Part shown: positions 30,321-36,676 of the stretch, in pieces
Position numbering within the stretch: the stretch's first letter is position 1
How the letters are laid out: each line of letters starts with the position of its first letter
From: an uncultured Bacteroidales bacterium
Lineage (GTDB): Bacteria > Bacteroidota > Bacteroidia > Bacteroidales > FEN-979
Assembly: GCA_903926565.1 (NCBI GenBank)
Contig: CAIYJU010000125.1
Coordinates: 1-36,676 of the forward strand
Direction: 5' to 3'
Length of the DNA stretch: 36,676 nucleotides
Made by a program: the position numbers and the translations under genes
The notes under the pieces: generated by a model
What the model was told of the DNA's origin: nothing
The model's database searches: none
The model's input: only the letters and a program-made list of their open reading frames with translations

Positions 30321-32942
30321 CTAATCAATAGATGAATTTATGGAGAAATGGAACTGGCCTCCATTGGCCCCGGGAACTCCGGGGACTGCGTCGAGCCCGT
30401 ATCCCCAGTCGAGTCCGAGAAGTCCGAACATCGGCAAAAACACCCTGATGCCAAAGCCTGCGGAACGGTAAACATTGAACGGGTTGAAATTACTCCAGTA
30501 AAGCCAGTCATTTCCTGCTTCAACAAAGCCAAATCCGAAAATTGTCGCACTCGGATTCAGAGATATCGGGTAACGCAATTCAAGAGTGTACTTTGTATAA
30601 ACAGTTCCACCGATGGGAACCGGGTAGCCGGGTGTGAGCGAATTGTTCGTATATCCTCTCATGCCGATAAGTTCACGTCCATCCATGTTGTTGGTGCCAG
30701 ACAGACCATCACCTCCCAGGTAAAAACGTTGAAACGGAGTTACCCCAAGTTCCTTGTTATACGTTCCAAGGAATCCGACACGGATTCGTGGTGTCATAAC
30801 AAGTTTTTCGATCAGGTTGATATACCATGCAGCTTTGAACTTTATTTTATAGAACTCAATCCATTTATAACGTTCATTTACAGGCATGGATTTATAATCT
30901 ACATCACCTTTAAACAAAGAATAAGGAGGGGTCAATTCAAAATTGATTGTAAACTCAGAGCCGTTTTTAGCAAAGATGGGGGCATCTACGGAATTACGGG
31001 ATAAGGCGATTGCATAACTCAGTGAATTGTAGGTACCATCACTGCCCCCGAAGGTAAACAATGACGACCAGTTGTGGGTATTATACCTGTTGAAGTTAAG
31101 TGAATGGTACAGGGAAAAATAATCATCCGGCCAATGCAATTGAGTTCCAAGGCCTACAGAAACTCCGTCAATCTTCATATAAGAATAACCTACATCATTG
31201 GCAGCCAATCCATTGGTGTATTTTGAATGATAATAGGATAAACTGAGCGCCACAGGTTTTCTGCCACCCATCCAGGGCTCGGTGAAGGAGAAACTATAAC
31301 TGTAGTATCCTTTCCCGTAGGTCTGAAAACGGAGCCCCAGTTTCTGGCCGTCACCGGCAGGAATCGGTTTCCATGCTTTCAGATTCGCAATATTCTTTAA
31401 TGAAAAATTGTTAAACGACAACCCGACTGTACCGACAATCCTGCCGTATCCCCAGCCACCTGAAAGTTCAATCTGATCAGATGATGTCTCCGTTACTTCG
31501 TAACCGATATCAACAGTTCCGTCTTCAGGATTGGGGTTGACATTCGGGGTTAGTTTCTCGGCATCGAAATACTTTAACTGGGCCAATTGCCGTTGCGACC
31601 TGATAAGCCGGTCCCGGCTAAAAAGCTGACCAGGCCGGGTTTGTACCTCCCGTAATGCAACATGATCGTTTGTTTTGGTATTCCCCTTTATGCTAACCTT
31701 ATTCACAATTGCCTGTTTCCCCTCACGCATCCGGATTTCAATGTCAACAGAGTCATTCTGAACCCTGGTTTCCACAGGCACCACATCAAAGAAAAGATAA
31801 CCATCATCCATATACAGGGATCGGATGTCGGCACCATTGGGATTATAGGTAAGCGCCTCTTCCAGTGCACTCTGATCATAAACCTCACCCGCCCTGATTT
31901 TCAGGATACGATCAAGGAATTTTGCATTATATTTTGTATTTCCAATCCAGGTGATGCTCCTGATATAATATTTCGGTCCTTCTTCAAGCCAGAGATCGAT
32001 GTTGATTGTATTATCAGGATTCTTTGAAATGGAATCTTTAACAACCCGGGCATCCCGATAACCCAAAGCATTATACTTCCCGACCAGCAACAGTTTGTCT
32101 GCCTGGTAATCATCATCAATGAATTTGGAAGATTTGAAAATCCGCAACCGGATGTTGTCGCTTGCCTGCTTTTCCAATACGTTGCCGATTTCAAGAAAGT
32201 CCAGAGTTGCAGCTTCTTTTGCTGAATTATATACAACTTTGTCCATGTCGTTCATCGGATTGAAAAGGCTTTTCTCCTTGGTTTTTTTCAAAGAAGCTTT
32301 GATCACATCAGATCCGATTTGTTGATTTCCATGAATATTGATGGTATACACCTTCACCTTTTCGTTTTTGTCGATGTTAATGTACATGGTCACCTCATTG
32401 GAGCTGGCGGTATCCTTCTTCAAGACAATCTCAACGTCTGTATTCAGAAATCCCTTGTCATTGTAGAACTTCCTGATGATATTTTTGGTTTTCAGTATTA
32501 AATTATCAGTGACATAGTCACCCTTAACCAAACGAATTTTCTGACGGATGTCATCCGCATCGGATTTTTTTATCCCGTTGAACTGGAATTTCGAAAGTCT
32601 TGGGCGCTCCTTTAATTGAAAATTGATAAATATCTGGTTATCGACTACTTTGGATACTGAAACCTTGATATCTTCAAAAAGTCCCTGCTCCCAAAGCTTC
32701 CTTACTGCCTGCGAAATTTTCTCACCGGGAACCTTTATCTTATCTCCAACCGTCAGACCGGAAAGCATGATTAAAACATTCCCGTCAAGATACTTCACCC
32801 CGCTTACAGTGATTCCGCCAATGTAAAATTCCTTAGGACTGGCATAATCTGTAACTAAATTGTCTCCCAAACTAATCTGAGCTGAAAGCGGCAGTGAAAA
32901 AAGCAGAATAAATAATATTATCAGCAGGTTGTGAAGTCTCAT
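30321..32942 (-). CDS. bamA: Outer membrane protein assembly factor BamA
   Basis: An 873-residue Omp85 protein that folds and inserts beta-barrel proteins into the outer membrane. It has a signal peptide (1-21, LLFSLPLSAQ). Several POTRA domains span about 35-435, with repeats of the GN..I/.G...D pattern (for example ITVSGVKYLDGNVLI, INIHGNQQIGSD, TWIGNTKYNAKFLD, SIKGNTKTNDHVA). The 16-strand barrel starts near 490 and holds the MRGYTNN segment (the VRGF loop motif of the family). It ends in a Phe-containing beta signal (GGQFHFSINSSID). uppS is six bases upstream and the ompH genes follow, a strong functional cluster. Its length is a little above the E. coli 810. Confidence 0.95.
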   Translation of the reverse strand: MRLHNLLIILFILLFSLPLSAQISLGDNLVTDYASPKEFYIGGITVSGVKYLDGNVLIMLSGLTVGDKIKVPGEKISQAVRKLWEQGLFEDIKVSVSKVVDNQIFINFQLKERPRLSKFQFNGIKKSDADDIRQKIRLVKGDYVTDNLILKTKNIIRKFYNDKGFLNTDVEIVLKKDTASSNEVTMYINIDKNEKVKVYTINIHGNQQIGSDVIKASLKKTKEKSLFNPMNDMDKVVYNSAKEAATLDFLEIGNVLEKQASDNIRLRIFKSSKFIDDDYQADKLLLVGKYNALGYRDARVVKDSISKNPDNTINIDLWLEEGPKYYIRSITWIGNTKYNAKFLDRILKIRAGEVYDQSALEEALTYNPNGADIRSLYMDDGYLFFDVVPVETRVQNDSVDIEIRMREGKQAIVNKVSIKGNTKTNDHVALREVQTRPGQLFSRDRLIRSQRQLAQLKYFDAEKLTPNVNPNPEDGTVDIGYEVTETSSDQIELSGGWGYGRIVGTVGLSFNNFSLKNIANLKAWKPIPAGDGQKLGLRFQTYGKGYYSYSFSFTEPWMGGRKPVALSLSYYHSKYTNGLAANDVGYSYMKIDGVSVGLGTQLHWPDDYFSLYHSLNFNRYNTHNWSSLFTFGGSDGTYNSLSYAIALSRNSVDAPIFAKNGSEFTINFELTPPYSLFKGDVDYKSMPVNERYKWIEFYKIKFKAAWYINLIEKLVMTPRIRVGFLGTYNKELGVTPFQRFYLGGDGLSGTNNMDGRELIGMRGYTNNSLTPGYPVPIGGTVYTKYTLELRYPISLNPSATIFGFGFVEAGNDWLYWSNFNPFNVYRSAGFGIRVFLPMFGLLGLDWGYGLDAVPGVPGANGGQFHFSINSSID

Positions 32943-32948
32943 TAAGGT

Positions 32949-33716
32949 CTATTTACGTAGTTTTCCTTCAATTTCATTAATCTGTTCACTCGTAAGCCCA
33001 AATCTTCTCTCCCGCCTCTGAAAATCAAGAATGGCATTGTAAAAATCGTCTTTACCAAAATCAGGCCATAATGTATTGGTGAAATATAATTCTGCATAAG
33101 CAATCTGCCAAAGCAGAAAATTGCTGATACGAAACTCCCCGCTTGTACGGATTAAAAATTCAGGATCGGGAATTTCAGCTGTTGTCAGAAAGGAGGTGAA
33201 AACTGACAGGTCTATCTGGTCAGCCGTCAACTCTTTAGCCTCAACTTTTCGTGCAATTGAGCGAGCTGCTTCAACAAGTTCCCACCGGGAGCTGTAACTC
33301 AGCGCAAGTATTAAAGTCAGCCCGGTATTATTCTTCGTTTCATCGATGGCTTTCCTCAATTCACGGAGGCTTTTGGCAGGCAAACTGTTTAAATCACCAA
33401 TGGCTTTAAGTCTGACATTATTCTTCATCAGGGTTTTCATCTCCTTGTTAAGCGAATTAACCAGGATACGCATCAGTGCATCAATTTCATATTTCGGGCG
33501 ATTCCAATTTTCCGTGGAAAATGCATACATTGTCAGATACTGAATGCCAAGTTCAGCCGCAGCTTCAACGGTGTTGCGCACCGCATCCACACCCTTTTCA
33601 TGTCCAAGCGTCCGAATGAAACCACGTTTCTTAGCCCAACGACCATTGCCATCCATGATCACGGCAACGTGAACCGGCAATTTTTTCTTATCAATTTGGT
33701 CTTTGATTTCTATCAT
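32949..33716 (-). CDS. uppS: Isoprenyl transferase (undecaprenyl diphosphate synthase)
   Basis: A 255-residue cis-prenyltransferase that builds the C55 lipid carrier needed for peptidoglycan and surface glycans. The catalytic motif MDGNGRWAKKRG is at residues 21-32, with Asp22 the Mg2+ ligand. GHEKGVDAVR, YAFSTENWNRP and ALSYSSRWEL follow, then the C-terminal PDPEFLIRTSGEFRISNFLLWQIAYAELYF with the RxSGExRxSNF signature. Length is normal. It lies six bases before bamA and 16 bases after the DUF6089 gene, within one operon. No dedicated promoter was seen. Confidence 0.97.
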   Translation of the reverse strand: MIEIKDQIDKKKLPVHVAVIMDGNGRWAKKRGFIRTLGHEKGVDAVRNTVEAAAELGIQYLTMYAFSTENWNRPKYEIDALMRILVNSLNKEMKTLMKNNVRLKAIGDLNSLPAKSLRELRKAIDETKNNTGLTLILALSYSSRWELVEAARSIARKVEAKELTADQIDLSVFTSFLTTAEIPDPEFLIRTSGEFRISNFLLWQIAYAELYFTNTLWPDFGKDDFYNAILDFQRRERRFGLTSEQINEIEGKLRK

Positions 33717-33732
33717 AATGAAAACAGGAAAA

Positions 33733-34539
33733 TCAATGTTCCAGATCCCGGCATTTTTTTGACGACAACAGGTTAAATTTATACGTTAATGAAAGCCCAA
33801 AAAAGGCAAACCAGTCATTATTTGACGCATTTCCCCTTTGCATACCAGGCTCATGGCTCAGGGTAGGGTCAGACAATACGGCTGCTGCATCATCTTTTGA
33901 AACAGATTTACCATCAAGATAATAAGTAGTACTTACATCATCAAGGTAATCATTAAATGTTTTATGTATTTCCCAATAAACCTGCAAACCTACCCTTTTT
34001 GCAAGGCTTACCTTGACACCCAGTCCAAGAGGAATTGATACACTCACGGAACCATATGGTTTACGCCCGTCGTAACCTACATTCTGCCCTTCTGTCCCCA
34101 TTGACCGTAATGATACGCCATTGGAATAAGGGTCAAAAAAGAACACAGAAACGCCGCTGTAAATATACGGCGATATTACGTTCATTCGGCTTCCCGTAAA
34201 ATAAGGCATAAAATTAAATTCTACCACACCGGATATGTCGGTCAAATCAGTTGTAAATTGCAATCCACGGTCAGGAAGATAGTTGCTGGAAGCAGCATCA
34301 CCTTTAATTTTTCCTCTCATGCCACTCAATTTCACCGACCAGCGTGTGTCGAGATTAAGCCTGGCGACCAACCCATAGGAAAAATTGGTATTCATGAAAT
34401 GCTTTCCGGGATTCAGGTCGCCCAGATAATAGGAGCCACCTGCTGCGAAGCCTACCTCCATATCCTGGGATTTAACAGATAAGCATGATAAAATCAGCAG
34501 GAGTGCCAGGAAAAATGTGCGAGGACTACGACGATTCAT
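33733..34539 (-). CDS. DUF6089 family outer-membrane protein
   Basis: A 268-residue Bacteroidota-specific protein, recognised as DUF6089. It has a signal peptide (1-25, FFLALLLILSCLSVKSQ) and then a beta-rich sequence of alternating residues fitting a small outer-membrane barrel: GFAAGGSYYLGDLNP, YGLVARLNLDTRWSVKLSG, VVEFNFMPYF, SPYIYSGVSVFFFDP, GVKVSLAKRVGLQVYWEI, and a final FAFFGLSLTYKFN. It lies between nadK and uppS, a conserved neighbourhood, so a link to envelope assembly is plausible but unproven. The ATG at 34539 is chosen since the signal peptide starts there; a TTG 13 codons upstream is less likely. Confidence 0.85.
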   Translation of the reverse strand: MNRRSPRTFFLALLLILSCLSVKSQDMEVGFAAGGSYYLGDLNPGKHFMNTNFSYGLVARLNLDTRWSVKLSGMRGKIKGDAASSNYLPDRGLQFTTDLTDISGVVEFNFMPYFTGSRMNVISPYIYSGVSVFFFDPYSNGVSLRSMGTEGQNVGYDGRKPYGSVSVSIPLGLGVKVSLAKRVGLQVYWEIHKTFNDYLDDVSTTYYLDGKSVSKDDAAAVLSDPTLSHEPGMQRGNASNNDWFAFFGLSLTYKFNLLSSKKCRDLEH

Positions 34540-34641
34540 GCAGTTTGCTAATTCTATGTGGATTGTTTCTCTCAACAACTTTTATTAACGGACAGATCTG
34601 TCATTTATTGGATGAACAGGCGGTTAAGCCCAAATATTTTA

Positions 34642-35520
34642 CTAATTCCGGTTATCAAGACCCCAGTTTAATTTTTCACGGATGGTTTGAAAAAAATTCT
34701 TATCCGTCAACCTGAGCAGATTGATCTTGAAAGATGCCTTGCAAATGATCAGTTCGACCGAATTGTCAACCTTTTCAACCCTCGAATCGAGACTAACCAG
34801 GAACTCGGAACTCTTACCTCCAACCCGGATCCTTATTTCAGAATCATCCCTGATGATTATCGGCCGTACCGTCAGATTATGACTGGCAATGGGTGTGATG
34901 AGAAACGTTTCGGAATCCGGTGAAATAATCGGGCCGGTACAACTCAACGAATAGGCTGTTGATCCGGTCGGGGTGGCAACAATCAGTCCGTCTGCCCAAT
35001 AGGCATTCAGAAATTCATTGTTTATCCATGTTTTAATGGTAAGCAGCGACATTACATTGGGTTTAGACACCGTAAGGTCATTCATCGCACAATTGGTTGA
35101 ACCAAACAAACCCACCGGGGATGACAGTTTCAGCAACGACCTTCTTTCAATTTGATAATCACCATTTTGAATTGCCTCAATGGCAGGAAGTATCCGCTCC
35201 TTTGAGATGCTGGACAAAAACCCCAATCTTCCAAGGTTAATTCCTGTGACAGGTATTCCTGATTCTCCCACCAGACCGACAGCGTCGAGGATAGTTCCGT
35301 CACCTCCTATGGAAAACAAAAAGTCGGCCTTCTGCTCTATTTCTGCCTGTTTCGTAAAAAGAACAGGTTCCTTTTTAAATAGAATCCTGTTCTGCAGGCT
35401 CTCATAAAAAGGTTGATAAATCAGGGTAATCCCGTTCAGACCGTTCAATGCATCTACCAATTCCTGGATGTAGGGCAGGACTGCATCTGTTACAGTTTTA
35501 CCAAAAAGGGCAATGTTCAT
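34642..35520 (-). CDS. nadK: NAD kinase
   Basis: A 292-residue enzyme that phosphorylates NAD to NADP. The GGDGT motif is at residues 72-76 (FSIGGDGTILDAV). GINLGRLGFLS, the NDLTVSKPN region contacting the nucleotide and DGLIVATPTGSTAYSLSCTGPII follow. These are diagnostic of the family and all look intact. Length is typical for Bacteroidota. It has its own -7 element just upstream and heads the run nadK-DUF6089-uppS-bamA-ompH. A gap of about 100 bases separates it from the DUF6089 gene. Confidence 0.96.
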   Translation of the reverse strand: MNIALFGKTVTDAVLPYIQELVDALNGLNGITLIYQPFYESLQNRILFKKEPVLFTKQAEIEQKADFLFSIGGDGTILDAVGLVGESGIPVTGINLGRLGFLSSISKERILPAIEAIQNGDYQIERRSLLKLSSPVGLFGSTNCAMNDLTVSKPNVMSLLTIKTWINNEFLNAYWADGLIVATPTGSTAYSLSCTGPIISPDSETFLITPIASHNLTVRPIIIRDDSEIRIRVGGKSSEFLVSLDSRVEKVDNSVELIICKASFKINLLRLTDKNFFQTIREKLNWGLDNRN

Positions 35521-35549
35521 GAAATTTCAGGTTTCTCAAAATAAGCGTG

Positions 35550-35557
35550 CAAAGGTA
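35550..35557 (-). promoter_or_regulatory. -7 promoter element of nadK
   Basis: Minus-strand reading TACCTTTG, followed by C, matches TAnnTTTG and lies about 30 bases before the ATG at 35520. It could drive the whole nadK-to-ompH run. No -33 match was found. Confidence 0.55.
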
Positions 35558-35588
35558 CAGCTATTTTTAATTGGAGAGGCATTCAGAG

Positions 35589-36676
35589 CTATATGGGGGC
35601 AACAAAATGCAAATAAATTCCCGGCAGGCCCATCCGGTTCATTGAGGCTTCAATTCGAACAACCACATCGTAGTAGGTTGCCAGGTCAATCCCAAGACCA
35701 TATCCAACCAGGAGACAATTCTCCAGGGTGTTGCCATCATCAATGATACCGGGTGATGATTCTGAATAATTATACACGTACCCCATGTCAAGGAATGCAT
35801 TGAGATATATCGCAATCGGAACAGTATTGAATTTTGAACTACCAAGAAAACTTATTTTACCAACATAAGGTGGTAACAATGCAAATTTCAGATTACTCTT
35901 AAACAGCACATAATGCTGACCATCAACTACATAATACTCATATCCGCGCACATAATCCCGCAGATAACCTAAACCGCGCTGCAGATAATACGGCTGTTCT
36001 TTTTCAAAACTCAATTTCCCTGACAAACCGGTTGCCAGAAACCATCTGTTACTTAATGGCAGATAGATCCTGAGATTTGTTCGGAAATAGCTGTTGAAGG
36101 CCGTTGAATAAGGAACCGAATGATTCAGTTCAAATTCCAGGCAATACCCCTTAAGCGGGTAGTACTGAACATCCCGGCGGTCGTTCCTGTACAGGTAGTT
36201 AAATGTTATAAACTGCTGAATATCTGATTTATTAATGACAAATCCGGGAATTTTCGTGACTGAAGAATCAAATGTAAAACAGGAATATCCCGTACGGAAA
36301 GTATGTGTACTATAAAAATCAGGCCTGAAGATTAGTTCCCCCGAACCGCTTATCAATTTTTTCAGGTATGTCAAATTATTCCGGATATAGACAGGCTCGT
36401 TATTTTTGGTTACAACCGGTAATTCACGACTCAACTCAAGACCAGCGCCGAAAGCGACTCCAATCGTTTTCTTTGAATTCAGGTACGGCATTTTATAAAC
36501 AAAACCAAACTTCTGGTTATACCCGAAATGTGTCAGAATCTTCAATGTTTCATTTCTCCCCCTCACATTGAAGAAAGTAAAATCGATCCCATAAGTAAGT
36601 TTCTGAAGATCTTTTGTTTCCCACCACACGTTAAAATTACGGTCTGATATTTCAAAAAATGGAATTGGCCAGATAT
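35589..36676 (-). CDS. BamA/TamA-like outer-membrane barrel protein, 5' end outside the window
   Basis: The reading frame stays open to the window edge, so the N-terminal part is missing; about 361 codons are present. A GTG at 36629 is internal, since the codons before it continue the family sequence (WPIPFFEISDRNFN then VWWETKDLQKLTYG). The visible part is an Omp85-type 16-strand barrel with alternating hydrophobic strands, a GYLRDYVRGYEYYVVDG segment (the RGY/VRGF loop motif of the BamA/TamA family), and an ending in GLPGIYLHFVAPI. It is distinct from the BamA at 30321. Bacteroidota often carry such extra Omp85 members of unknown clients. It lies 68 bases upstream of nadK on the same strand, but nadK has its own promoter. 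Confidence 0.85.
   Translation of the reverse strand, partial: IWPIPFFEISDRNFNVWWETKDLQKLTYGIDFTFFNVRGRNETLKILTHFGYNQKFGFVYKMPYLNSKKTIGVAFGAGLELSRELPVVTKNNEPVYIRNNLTYLKKLISGSGELIFRPDFYSTHTFRTGYSCFTFDSSVTKIPGFVINKSDIQQFITFNYLYRNDRRDVQYYPLKGYCLEFELNHSVPYSTAFNSYFRTNLRIYLPLSNRWFLATGLSGKLSFEKEQPYYLQRGLGYLRDYVRGYEYYVVDGQHYVLFKSNLKFALLPPYVGKISFLGSSKFNTVPIAIYLNAFLDMGYVYNYSESSPGIIDDGNTLENCLLVGYGLGIDLATYYDVVVRIEASMNRMGLPGIYLHFVAPI

Noticed and set aside
30348..31004. A plus-strand open frame of 218 codons
   Set aside because: It lies entirely antisense to bamA, whose translation is clearly a real Omp85 protein. No family resemblance is seen in the antisense frame.

Overview
The window is a stretch of chromosome from a member of the Bacteroidota, most likely a Bacteroidales-like lineage. 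Three things support this. Many genes are preceded by the Bacteroidota -7 promoter element TAnnTTTG, often TTTGC and without an obvious Shine-Dalgarno sequence. Several families are largely restricted to the phylum (DUF4290, DUF4492, DUF6089, an OmpA/PD40 protein of PorE type, fused SecDF with a Lys/Ala-rich insert). The nadK-DUF6089-uppS-bamA-ompH-ompH order is typical of the phylum. No rRNA, tRNA, CRISPR array, transposase or phage gene was seen. No intergenic gap exceeds 300 bases.

Layout. 1-2.2 kb: an accessory patch with a DUF4143-type AAA ATPase and a HigB/HigA toxin-antitoxin pair. 2.2-6.7 kb: a PcrA/UvrD helicase, then DUF4290 overlapping murA (peptidoglycan synthesis). 6.9-11 kb: grpE-dnaJ chaperone genes followed closely by a NatA/NatB-type ABC exporter. 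11-13.5 kb, minus strand: a short arginine decarboxylase and a deoxyhypusine-synthase-like protein, a polyamine pair. 13.6-17.5 kb: a HEAT-like protein and SecDF. 17.6-23.4 kb: a large OmpA/PD40 protein overlapping purM, then prfA-pyrF. 23.4-24.4 kb, minus: ilvE. 24.6-29 kb: htpG, then lemA, two TPM-domain genes and a DUF4492 gene. 29-36.7 kb, minus: an envelope cluster of two OmpH/Skp chaperones, BamA, UppS, DUF6089, NadK and a 5'-truncated BamA/TamA-like barrel. Together these genes cover precursor supply (UppS, MurA), secretion (SecDF), periplasmic chaperoning (OmpH) and outer-membrane insertion (BamA).

Most of the window is core genome and I do not see a complete undescribed system. The most interesting points are these: (i) the OmpA/PD40 protein ends in what looks like a retropepsin fold whose DTG motif is replaced by D-V-K; (ii) MurA has Asp in place of the fosfomycin-target Cys; (iii) a two-gene polyamine module pairs a short arginine decarboxylase with a DHS homologue; (iv) higB appears to be transcribed without a leader; (v) several intergenic gaps are filled by different small inverted or tandem repeats, including an exact 23-bp direct repeat on both sides of the helicase gene. 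All family calls come from reading the translated sequence; no database search was run.
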